Assembly: GCA_035248685.1 (NCBI GenBank)
Contig: DATFHF010000081.1
Coordinates: forward strand, 73,071 to 137,070
Direction of reading: 5' to 3'
Length of the DNA: 64,000 nt
Source of the DNA: Jatrophihabitans_A sp035248685
GTDB taxonomy: Bacteria; Actinomycetota; Actinomycetes; Mycobacteriales; Jatrophihabitantaceae
Below are positions 37,195 through 44,692 of this stretch, piece by piece. A program made the position numbers and the translations under genes. Every line of letters starts with the position of its first letter. The first letter of the stretch is position 1. The notes under the pieces were generated by a model. That model was given only the letters and a program-made list of their open reading frames with translations. It was not told where the DNA came from and searched no databases.

Positions 37195-38820
37195 ATGGGG
37201 CGTCCGTGGTGGCAGTCCGGCGTCGTCTACCAGATTTATCCACGCTCGTACGCCGATAGGAACGGCGACGGCGTCGGTGACCTTGCCGGGATCGTGGAGA
37301 ATCTCGACTACCTGCAATGGCTCGGCATCGACGCGATCTGGCTGTCGCCGTTCTACCCGTCGCCGATGGATGACTTCGGCTACGACGTCACCGACCACAC
37401 CGGTGTCGATCCGCTCTTCGGCACCCTCGACGACGCGCTCGCGGTGATCGACGAGGCACACCGCCGTGCCATCCGGGTACTCGTCGACTTCATCCCGGCG
37501 CACACCTCAGACCGGCATCCCTGGTTCGAGGCGGCCCGTTCGTCGCGCGCCGATTCCCATCGGGACTGGTACCTATGGGCCGATCCGGGGTCGGACGGCG
37601 GACCGCCGAACAACTGGCGGTCGGTGTTCGGCGGTTCGGCCTGGACCTTCGACGAGCCGACCGGCCAGTACTACGAGCACGCCCACCTGTGGCAGCAGCC
37701 GTGCGTGAACTGGCGTAACTCCGATCTCCAGCAGGCGCAGCTCGACGTGCTGCGCACCTGGCTGGACCGCGGCGTCGACGGGTTCCGCGTCGATGCGCTC
37801 CGCCACGTGCTCAAGGACCCGGCGCTGCGCGACAACCCGCCGAATCCTGACTGGCGGCCGGGTCAGCAGCCATACGCCGCGTTGCTTCCGCTCTACACGA
37901 CCGACCTGCCCGAGGTGCAGGACGTAGTACGGCTGCTGCGCGGGGTGCTGGATAAGCACCCGGCGCCACCTGGCGGATGCGCCCCCGAGGACCGGGTGCT
38001 GATCGGCGAGCTGTACCTCACCATCCGGAGTCTGATGCGCTACTACGGCACGGACGGGCACGGCGTGCACATCCCGTCTAACATGCACCTGATCGCGACG
38101 CCGTGGCGCGCGCGTGCCGTCGCCGAGGTGGTCGAGACGTATGAGGCGGCGCTGCCACCGTACGGGTGGCCGAACTGGGTGCTCGGCAACCATGACCGAT
38201 CGCGCATCGCCACCCGAGCGGGCACCGCTCAGTCCCGCGTCGCCGCCGTGCTGTTGCTGACGCTGCGCGGCACACCAACCATGTATTACGGCGACGAACT
38301 CGGTATGACGGACGTCATGATCCCGCCGGGCCGGGTGCAGGATCCGGCTGAGCGGAACGTGCCCGGCATCGGTGCCGGACGCGATCCGGAGCGGACGCCG
38401 ATGCCGTGGGCCGCGCGGTCAGGTGGTGGCTTCTGCCCGGACGAGGTAACTCCGTGGCTGCCGTTCGGGCCGGATCTTGCCGCGGTGAACGTGGCAACCG
38501 AGCGCGCCGATTCCAGATCACTGCTCTCGCTCTATCGCACGTTGCTGGCGCTGCGTCGCGCTGAGCCGGCGCTGGCCAGCGGCTCGTACCGGACTGCGCA
38601 CGTCGACGATGACCTGTTCGTGTACGAGCGCACCGAGGCGGAACGCACCGTGACCGTCGCACTGAACTTCGGCAGCGGCCCGCGGTCGGTGGCCGCCCTG
38701 CTCCAGGGGCGCGGCACGCTGCTGCTCAGCACCGCCGGACGGACGGCAACTGCCGACCTTGCCGCGGGGGAGGGTCGGCTGCTCGGCCGGACCGCGCCGT
38801 TACCAAGGAGCCCGTCGTGA
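37195..38820 (+). CDS. GH13 alpha-glucosidase family enzyme
   Basis: A 541-residue GH13 protein, close to oligo-1,6-glucosidase/alpha-glucosidases: WWQSGVVYQIYPRSYADRNGDGVGDLAGI, IDAIWLSPFYPSPMDDFGYDVTDH, nucleophile Asp200 in GFRVDALRH, acid/base Glu272 in LIGELYL and the third acidic residue Asp334 in NHDRSR. All three catalytic residues are present. The C-terminal ~75 residues are the usual beta-sandwich. No signal peptide is seen, so it acts in the cytoplasm on short alpha-glucans, maltose, trehalose-like or glucosylated substrates. The stop overlaps the methyltransferase start (GTGA), an unusual pairing. The start is set by a leaderless box. Confidence 0.93.
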   Translation: MGRPWWQSGVVYQIYPRSYADRNGDGVGDLAGIVENLDYLQWLGIDAIWLSPFYPSPMDDFGYDVTDHTGVDPLFGTLDDALAVIDEAHRRAIRVLVDFIPAHTSDRHPWFEAARSSRADSHRDWYLWADPGSDGGPPNNWRSVFGGSAWTFDEPTGQYYEHAHLWQQPCVNWRNSDLQQAQLDVLRTWLDRGVDGFRVDALRHVLKDPALRDNPPNPDWRPGQQPYAALLPLYTTDLPEVQDVVRLLRGVLDKHPAPPGGCAPEDRVLIGELYLTIRSLMRYYGTDGHGVHIPSNMHLIATPWRARAVAEVVETYEAALPPYGWPNWVLGNHDRSRIATRAGTAQSRVAAVLLLTLRGTPTMYYGDELGMTDVMIPPGRVQDPAERNVPGIGAGRDPERTPMPWAARSGGGFCPDEVTPWLPFGPDLAAVNVATERADSRSLLSLYRTLLALRRAEPALASGSYRTAHVDDDLFVYERTEAERTVTVALNFGSGPRSVAALLQGRGTLLLSTAGRTATADLAAGEGRLLGRTAPLPRSPS

Positions 38821-39512
38821 GTCCGATGGACCGCACCCGCCGGCGGCTGATCGAGATTTACCGTAAGAAGGCAAAGCATTACGACATCACGTCCCGGCTT
38901 TACCCGGTGCCCGGCTATCCTGAGCGGGCACAACGCCATCGGGCCCTGCAAGCACTCGATCTTCGGCCGGGCGCCAGCGTGATCGACATCGCGTGCGGCA
39001 CCGGTCTGAACTTTCCGCTGATCGAGAAGGTGATCGGTCCCGGTGGCCGGATCATCGGCGTCGATCTGACCGACGCGATGCTCGCCCAAGCCCGGGGTCG
39101 GATAGCGACAAACGGCTGGAGCAATATCAACCTCGTGCAAGCCGACGCGGCTGACTTCGACTTTCCCACCGGGATCGACGCGATCCTGTCCACCTACGCC
39201 CTGACGCAGGTGCCCGAGTGCGCAGCGGTCATCGCCCATGGTGCTGCGGCCCTTGCCGAGGGCGGACGCTGGGTCGTGCTCGATCTCAAGATTCCCGCCA
39301 TGCTGCCGCGCTGGCTGGTGCAGCTCGGAACTGCGCCGGTTCGGCCTATCACGTCGATAGATCAGTGGATCAACCGCCGTCCGTGGGAGGTGATTCGGGC
39401 AGCCATGCACGAAGAACTTGCTGATGTTTCCTGGGTCGAATTGTGCTTCGGGACCGCTTTCGTCGCTGCCGGTTCTCGCGGCATGAACGATCGGGACCGG
39501 GCGTCCGTATAA
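38817..39512 (+). CDS. Class I SAM-dependent methyltransferase (UbiE-like)
   Basis: A 231-residue methyltransferase. Motif I is VIDIACGTGLNFPLIEKVIGP and the region after it GRIIGVDLTDAMLAQA; a later AILSTYALTQVPECAAVIAHG and LAEGGRWVVLDLK complete the fold. The N-terminal IYRKKAKHYDITSRLY and the order of motifs resemble UbiE/Coq5-type methyltransferases, which act on quinones or lipids. GTG 38817 overlaps the glucosidase stop. The next gene, 33 bases downstream, encodes a lipid-flippase-like membrane protein, so a lipid-linked substrate is a reasonable guess. Not proven. Confidence 0.85.
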   Translation: MSPMDRTRRRLIEIYRKKAKHYDITSRLYPVPGYPERAQRHRALQALDLRPGASVIDIACGTGLNFPLIEKVIGPGGRIIGVDLTDAMLAQARGRIATNGWSNINLVQADAADFDFPTGIDAILSTYALTQVPECAAVIAHGAAALAEGGRWVVLDLKIPAMLPRWLVQLGTAPVRPITSIDQWINRRPWEVIRAAMHEELADVSWVELCFGTAFVAAGSRGMNDRDRASV

Positions 39513-39545
39513 CCCGGTAGAGCCGGCATTGAGGAGGGTTGCCGC

Positions 39546-40574
39546 GTGAATCGCTCGAGGTGGGCGTGGGTGCGCGTCCTCGCCGGGCTTGCGATCGTGG
39601 GTGTCGTGGGCTGGCGCCTCGGCACCGGCCCCTTCCTCGACGGTCTACGAGCCGTCGATCCACGCGCTATCGCCCTGGCCGTGGTCATCACGTTCGGGAC
39701 GACTGCCGGGTACGCCTGGCGATGGCGGGTCATTGCATCCGGTCTCGGGGTGGAGTTGTCACTACCGGCTGCGATCGCTGCGTACTACCGTTCGCAGTTT
39801 CTGAACACGGTGTTACCCGGTGGCGTCCTCGGTGACGTGCACCGCGGTGTCGATCATGGTCTGGCCACCGGAGATCTCGGTCGGGGATTGCGTGCAGTGG
39901 CCTGGGACCGGATCGCAGGACAGGTCATCCAGCTCATCGTTGCAGTGGCCGGGATTGCCGTGCTGCCCTCTCCGCTTCGATCGGTGCTCCCGATCGTGGT
40001 TGGCTGCGCTGGCATAGCGGCGGTTCTGCTGGCCGCTGCCGTACGATTTGCGCCGCGTACCGGCATCTCCCGGACCGCACATGCCTGGCGCGTCGCGGCG
40101 TCTGACGTGCGCCACGGCTTGCTCGCGCGGCGGGCCTGGCCGGCGATCACCGCGGCATCACTGGTCGCCGTGGTCGGCCACGTCTCGGTGTTTGTCATTG
40201 CCGCCCACACCGTAGGCCTCGATGTGAGTCTGCGGGTGCTGCTGCCGTTGGCGTTGCTGGCGCTGGTCGCCGCCGCACTGCCAATCAACATCGGTGGCTG
40301 GGGACCACGCGAGGGCGTGGCGGCCTGGGCGTTCGCCGGTGCCGGCCTGGGCGCTGACCGCGGCGTGGCGACCGCGACTGCGTTCGGCGTGCTGATGCTG
40401 ATCGCAACCTTGCCGGGCGCACTCGTCGTGCTGGCCGGACTGCTGCACAACCAACCCGTCCAGCCCGGCGCAAGAAGTGGAGGATTTCCAGGCCTAGGGC
40501 ATCAGATTCCTCCAGTTGTGGACGGGGCCGGAGCCCACGGACTCACCTGGGCAGGAAAAAGCAAGCGTGCTTGA
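39546..40574 (+). CDS. Lysylphosphatidylglycerol synthase TM-domain/flippase-like protein (AglD2-like)
   Basis: A 342-residue polytopic protein of the UPF0104 family: RSQFLNTVLPGGVLGDVHRGVDHGL and AALPINIGGWGPREGVAAWAFAGAGL are the family signatures, with 7-8 membrane spans. These proteins are the flippase part of MprF and stand alone in many actinomycetes, moving lipids or lipid-linked sugars. The C-terminal ~32 residues, including HQIPPVVDG, are encoded by a 42-base repeat shared with 37045, suggesting that the original end was earlier. GTG 39546 follows GGAGG at ~40 bases; GAGGAGGG at 39530 is the nearest site. Third gene of a coupled module. Confidence 0.85.
   Translation: MNRSRWAWVRVLAGLAIVGVVGWRLGTGPFLDGLRAVDPRAIALAVVITFGTTAGYAWRWRVIASGLGVELSLPAAIAAYYRSQFLNTVLPGGVLGDVHRGVDHGLATGDLGRGLRAVAWDRIAGQVIQLIVAVAGIAVLPSPLRSVLPIVVGCAGIAAVLLAAAVRFAPRTGISRTAHAWRVAASDVRHGLLARRAWPAITAASLVAVVGHVSVFVIAAHTVGLDVSLRVLLPLALLALVAAALPINIGGWGPREGVAAWAFAGAGLGADRGVATATAFGVLMLIATLPGALVVLAGLLHNQPVQPGARSGGFPGLGHQIPPVVDGAGAHGLTWAGKSKRA
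40478..40519. repeat. 42-bp imperfect direct repeat, copy 2 (inside the 3' end of the flippase gene)
   Basis: This is 79% identical to the copy at 37045. It also contains a 7-base inverted repeat, TGGAGGA (40479-40485) and TCCTCCA (40509-40515), which the left copy keeps only in part. The two copies bracket the three-gene module. No T-run follows, so a terminator is uncertain. Confidence 0.55.
40562..40573. promoter_or_regulatory. Palindrome CAAGC-GT-GCTTG, probable TetR operator
   Basis: A perfect palindrome of 5-base arms with a 2-base centre lies 12 bases before the -10 box of the AtuA operon, flanked by A- and T-runs (aaaaa upstream, ttttt downstream). Its position in the promoter suits repression. 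The operon encodes its own TetR protein at 46678, the natural candidate. Binding is inferred. Confidence 0.5.
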
Positions 40575-40585
40575 TTGTTTTTCGA

Positions 40586-40591
40586 TAGGCT
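40586..40591 (+). promoter_or_regulatory. Leaderless -10 box (TAGGCT) for the AtuA operon
   Basis: TAGGCT is followed by 6 bases and GTG 40598, the first codon of the operon. It lies just downstream of the palindrome. Confidence 0.55.
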
Positions 40592-40597
40592 GACCGG

Positions 40598-41395
40598 GTG
40601 TCCGATCTCGATCTGGTACTGCCCGACCTGCTAGCCGAGAGCGCCCAGCTGGAAAGCCTGGTGGCCGACCTGCCGGCGACGGACTGGGCGCTGGCCACCC
40701 CGGCCGCCGGTTGGAGCATCGCCCACCAGATCGCCCATCTGAATTGGACGGACGAACTGGCCCTGCTCGCGATCACCGACCCGGCCGGTTTCGCCGATGC
40801 GGTTCGGCAAGCGGCGGCCGATCCGGTCGCGATGGTCGACCGGGCAGCGGCGGATGGCGCCGCGCTGCCGCCGCAAGAGCTGCTCAGCCGCTGGCAGTCC
40901 GGCCGGGCGCAGCTGGCGGCCGCGCTGTCCGCTGTGCCGGACGGCGGCAAGGTGCCTTGGTTCGGCCCGCCGATGAGCGCGACCTCGATGGCCACCGCCC
41001 GGCTGATGGAGACCTGGGCACACGGGCTGGATGTCGCCGACGCGCTCGGCGTGCCGATGCCGGCCACCGCCCGGCTGCGGCACATCGCTCGGCTGGCGGT
41101 GCGCACTCGGGACTTCGCGTTCGGCGTGCATGGATTGGCCGTGCCGGCCGAGCAGTTCTGGGTCGAGCTGACCGGACCGGACGGCGACCGGTGGACGTTC
41201 GGACCTCCGGACGCCAGCCAACGGGTCACCGGGCCGGCGCTCGACCTGTGCCTGTTGGCCACCCAGCGCCGGCACCGCGACGACCTGGCACTGCACGCCG
41301 AGGGGCCGGATGCCGAGACCTGGCTAGGCCTGGCCCAGGCCTTTGCCGGACCGCCCGGCTCGGGCCGGCAACCGGGTCAGCCAGCCGCTCGATGA
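40598..41395 (+). CDS. TIGR03084-type mycothiol-dependent DinB/MDMPI family protein
   Basis: A 265-residue protein with the four-helix DinB fold of maleylpyruvate isomerase-like enzymes. The putative metal ligands are His in WSIAHQIAHLNWTDE and WAHGLDVADALG; the C-terminal domain reads FWVELTGPDGDRWTFGP. Proteins of this group (TIGR03084) sit beside AtuA and acyl-CoA carboxylase genes across actinomycetes. Related enzymes use mycothiol as cofactor, consistent with the phylum. The exact reaction is unknown; a mycothiol-linked step in the AtuA pathway is inferred from the operon. The stop overlaps the atuA start (ATGA). Confidence 0.85.
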   Translation: MSDLDLVLPDLLAESAQLESLVADLPATDWALATPAAGWSIAHQIAHLNWTDELALLAITDPAGFADAVRQAAADPVAMVDRAAADGAALPPQELLSRWQSGRAQLAAALSAVPDGGKVPWFGPPMSATSMATARLMETWAHGLDVADALGVPMPATARLRHIARLAVRTRDFAFGVHGLAVPAEQFWVELTGPDGDRWTFGPPDASQRVTGPALDLCLLATQRRHRDDLALHAEGPDAETWLGLAQAFAGPPGSGRQPGQPAAR

Positions 41396-43092
41396 CGGCA
41401 GCACCGGCCGTCCCACTGCGGATCGGCAACGCCTCCGGCTTCTACGGCGATCGGTTCAGCGCCGTCCAGGAGATGCTGGACGGCGGCGAGCTCGACGTGC
41501 TGACCGGCGATTACCTGGCCGAGCTGACCATGCTGATCCTGGCCCGCGACCGAGCCCGTGACCCCGAACTGGGTTACGCGAAGACCTTTCTGCGGCAACT
41601 GGAAACCACGCTCGGACCCGCGTTGGACCGGGGCGTGCGTATCGTCAGCAACGCCGGTGGGCTGAACCCGGCCGGGCTGGCGGCCGCGATCAGCGCGCTG
41701 GCCGGTCGGCTCGGCCTGAACCCGCGAATCGGTTACCTGTCCGGCGACGATGTCCGCGACCAGGTCGCCGAGCATGGACTGGGCAAACCACTGGCCGCCA
41801 ACGCCTACCTGGGCGGCTGGGGGATTGCCGACTGCCTAGCCGCAGGCGCTGACATCGTGGTCACCGGCCGGGTCACCGACGCCTCGCTGGTACTCGGGCC
41901 GGCCGCCGCGCATTTCGGCTGGGGCCGGCAGGACTTCGATCAGCTGGCCGGCGCGGTGGTGGCCGGGCACGTGCTCGAGTGCGGCACCCAGGCCACCGGC
42001 GGCAACTACCCGTTCTTCACCGAGATCGCCGACCTGCGCCGGCCCGGCTTCCCGATCGCCGAGCTGTATCCGGACGGTTCGGCGGTGATCACCAAACATC
42101 CCGGCACCGGCGGAGCGGTCAGCATCGGTACGGTCACCGCCCAGCTGCTGTACGAGATCGCCGGTCCGCGCTATGCCGGCCCGGACGTGACCAGCCGGTT
42201 CGACACCATCCAACTGCGTCAGGACGGCCCGGATCGGGTGCTGATCAGCGGGGTAACCGGCGAGCCGCCACCACCGTCCTACAAGGTTTCGCTCAACAGT
42301 ATCGGGGGATACCGCAACGAGGTGCGGTTCGTGCTGACCGGCTTGGATATCGAGGCCAAGGCCGAACTGGTGCGCCGGCAGCTTGCCGGCATCGACGCCG
42401 ACGAGGTGGCGTGGACGCTGGCCCGCACCGACCACCCCGATGCCGACTCCGAGGAGCAGGCCAGCGCGACGCTGCGATGCGTGGTGCGCTCGCCCGACGA
42501 GGGCCGGATCGGCCGAAAATTCTCCGACGCCGCGGTGCAATTGGCGCTCGGCAGCTATCCCGGCTGCCACCTGGCCGAGCCGCCTGGCCCGGCCAGCCCG
42601 TTCGGGGTGTTCGAGCCGGGCTACCTGCCGGTGTCGGCGGTTCGGCAGCTGGCGGTGTTGCCGGACGGCAGCAGCCAGCAGGTCGCGCCGGTGGGCAGCT
42701 ATCGGGAACTGGCCGAGCTACCCGAGCCGCAGTTGCCGGCCAGCTACTCCGCCGGACCCACCAGGCGACTACCGCTGGGCACCGTGCTCGGCGCGCGCAG
42801 CGGTGACAAGGGCGGCTCGGCCAACCTGGGCATCTGGGTGCGCGAGCCACGAATGTATGGCTGGTTGCTGGCCACGCTGACCGAATCGGGGCTGCGCACG
42901 CTGCTGCCCGAGCTGGCCGAACTGCCGATCCACCGCTATCTACTGCCTAATCTCACCGCGATGAACTTCGTGATCGACGGCCTGCTCGGCCGCGGGGTCG
43001 GCTACCAGGCCCGGTTCGACCCGCAGGCCAAGGGGCTGGCCGAGTGGTTGCGGTCCCGCACGGCCGAGATTCCCGAGGAGTTCCTGCCATGA
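41392..43092 (+). CDS. AtuA-like acyclic terpene utilization protein (DUF1446) with C-terminal AtuB-like domain
   Basis: A 566-residue protein. Residues ~1-440 are the AtuA/DUF1446 domain: RIGNASGFYGDRFSAVQEML, VSNAGGLNPAGLA, ADIVVTGRVTDASLVLGPAA and GGAVSIGTVTAQLLYEI. The C-terminal ~110 residues (GDKGGSANLGIWV, then PNLTAMNFVIDGLLG) form a second domain that is a separate protein in some relatives. In Pseudomonas, AtuA belongs to the citronellol/geraniol and related catabolism clusters with a geranyl-CoA carboxylase, but no precise reaction is assigned. Here it is coupled on both sides to carboxylase-associated genes. M. tuberculosis Rv0976c-like proteins occur in a similar context. Confidence 0.88.
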   Translation: MTAAPAVPLRIGNASGFYGDRFSAVQEMLDGGELDVLTGDYLAELTMLILARDRARDPELGYAKTFLRQLETTLGPALDRGVRIVSNAGGLNPAGLAAAISALAGRLGLNPRIGYLSGDDVRDQVAEHGLGKPLAANAYLGGWGIADCLAAGADIVVTGRVTDASLVLGPAAAHFGWGRQDFDQLAGAVVAGHVLECGTQATGGNYPFFTEIADLRRPGFPIAELYPDGSAVITKHPGTGGAVSIGTVTAQLLYEIAGPRYAGPDVTSRFDTIQLRQDGPDRVLISGVTGEPPPPSYKVSLNSIGGYRNEVRFVLTGLDIEAKAELVRRQLAGIDADEVAWTLARTDHPDADSEEQASATLRCVVRSPDEGRIGRKFSDAAVQLALGSYPGCHLAEPPGPASPFGVFEPGYLPVSAVRQLAVLPDGSSQQVAPVGSYRELAELPEPQLPASYSAGPTRRLPLGTVLGARSGDKGGSANLGIWVREPRMYGWLLATLTESGLRTLLPELAELPIHRYLLPNLTAMNFVIDGLLGRGVGYQARFDPQAKGLAEWLRSRTAEIPEEFLP

Positions 43093-44687
43093 CGGTGCTG
43101 CGCTCGGTGCTGGATACCGGTAGCGCCGGCTACGCCGAGAACCGGGCGGCGATGCTCGGCAAGCTCGCCGAGCTCGACGTCGAACATGCCAAGGCGGTAG
43201 CCGGCGGCGGACCGAAGTACACCGAGCGGCATCATGCGCGGGGCAAGTTGCTGGCCCGCGAGCGGATCGAACTGCTGCTTGATGAGGGCGCGCCGTTCCT
43301 GGAACTGTCGCCGCTGGCGGCCTGGGGCAGCGAGTTCGCGGTGGGTGCCAGCGTGGTTACCGGCATCGGCACGGTCAGTGGCGTGGAGTGCGTAATCGTG
43401 GCCAATGACCCGACGGTAAAAGGTGGTTCGAGCAATCCGTGGACTACCCGCAAGGTGTTTCGAGCCAACGACATCGCGCTGGCCAACCGGCTGCCGATGA
43501 TCTCGCTGGTCGAGTCCGGTGGCGCGGATCTGCCTACTCAGAAGAAGATCTTCATTCCCGGCGGCCGGCTGTTCCGGGACTTGACCCGACTGTCCGCGGC
43601 CGGCATCCCGACCATTGCATTGGTATTCGGCAACTCGACGGCCGGCGGTGCGTACGTGCCCGGCATGTCAGATCACGTGGTGATGATCGAGGGCCGGTCC
43701 AAGGTGTTCCTGGCCGGGCCGCCGCTGGTCAAGATGGCCACCGGGGAGGATGCCGATTCCGAATCCCTCGGTGGAGCAAGGATGCACGCCGAGCGGTCCG
43801 GCCTGGCCGACTACCTCGCCCGGGACGAACCGGATGCGATCCGGATCGGCCGGCGGATCGTGGCCAGGCTGAACTGGCGAAAGCAGGGTCCGGTGCCGAC
43901 CGGCCAGGCCGTCGAGCCGTTGTTCGACGCGGACGAACTGCTCGGCATTGTCGGCAGCGACCTGCGGATGCCCTTTGACCCCAGGGAGATTCTGGCCCGG
44001 ATCGCGGACGGCTCAGAGTTCGACGAGTTCAAACCGGCGTACGGGTCGAGCTTGGTTACCGGTTGGGCCGAGCTGCACGGTTACCCGATAGGCGTGCTGG
44101 CCAACGCCCGTGGCGTGCTGTTCAGCGCCGAGTCGCAAAAGGCGGCGCAGTTCATCCAGCTGGCCAACCGCAGCGACACCCCGTTGCTGTTCCTGCACAA
44201 CACCACCGGCTACATGGTGGGACAACGCTACGAGCAGGACGGCATCATCAAGCACGGCGCGATGATGATCAATGCGGTGTCCAACTCGACGGTTCCGCAT
44301 ATTTCGGTGCTGATCGGGGCGTCCTACGGCGCCGGTCACTACGGCATGTGTGGCCGGGCGTTCGACCCGCGGTTCCTGTTCGCCTGGCCGAGTGCCAAGG
44401 CCGCGGTGATGGGGCCGCAACAGCTCGCCGGGGTGTTGTCGCTGGTGGCTCGGGCCGCCACTGAGGCACGCGGCCAGAGCTATGACGAGGCCGCCGACGC
44501 CGCCATGCGCTCGGCCGTCGAGGGCCAGATCGAAGCGGAATCGTTGCCGATGTTCCTGTCCGGCCGGCTCTACGACGACGGCGTCATCGATCCGCGCGAT
44601 ACCCGGACGGTGCTCGGACTGTGCCTGTCGGCGATCGCCAGCGGTCCGGTCCGGGGCACCGGCAACTTCGGCGTCTTCCGGATGTGA
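43089..44687 (+). CDS. Acyl-CoA carboxylase beta (carboxyltransferase) subunit
   Basis: A 532-residue biotin-dependent carboxyltransferase: HHARGKLLARERIELLLDEGAPFLEL, TVKGGSSNPWTTRK, MISLVESGGADLPTQKKIF, FGNSTAGGAYVPGMSD and FLHNTTGYMVGQRYEQDGIIKHGAMM are typical of methylcrotonoyl-CoA and geranyl-CoA carboxylase beta subunits. It moves CO2 from biotin onto an enoyl-CoA. ATG 43089 overlaps the atuA stop as ATGA. With the biotin carboxylase subunit 5 bases downstream it makes a complete carboxylase. The substrate (methylcrotonoyl-CoA, geranyl-CoA or another) cannot be decided from sequence alone. Confidence 0.93.
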   Translation: MTVLRSVLDTGSAGYAENRAAMLGKLAELDVEHAKAVAGGGPKYTERHHARGKLLARERIELLLDEGAPFLELSPLAAWGSEFAVGASVVTGIGTVSGVECVIVANDPTVKGGSSNPWTTRKVFRANDIALANRLPMISLVESGGADLPTQKKIFIPGGRLFRDLTRLSAAGIPTIALVFGNSTAGGAYVPGMSDHVVMIEGRSKVFLAGPPLVKMATGEDADSESLGGARMHAERSGLADYLARDEPDAIRIGRRIVARLNWRKQGPVPTGQAVEPLFDADELLGIVGSDLRMPFDPREILARIADGSEFDEFKPAYGSSLVTGWAELHGYPIGVLANARGVLFSAESQKAAQFIQLANRSDTPLLFLHNTTGYMVGQRYEQDGIIKHGAMMINAVSNSTVPHISVLIGASYGAGHYGMCGRAFDPRFLFAWPSAKAAVMGPQQLAGVLSLVARAATEARGQSYDEAADAAMRSAVEGQIEAESLPMFLSGRLYDDGVIDPRDTRTVLGLCLSAIASGPVRGTGNFGVFRM

Positions 44688-44692
44688 GGCAG

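Noticed and set aside
43044..43088. Upstream extension of the carboxyltransferase beta start
   Set aside because: ATG 43089 overlaps the atuA stop as ATGA and gives the family N-terminus; the extension lies inside atuA.
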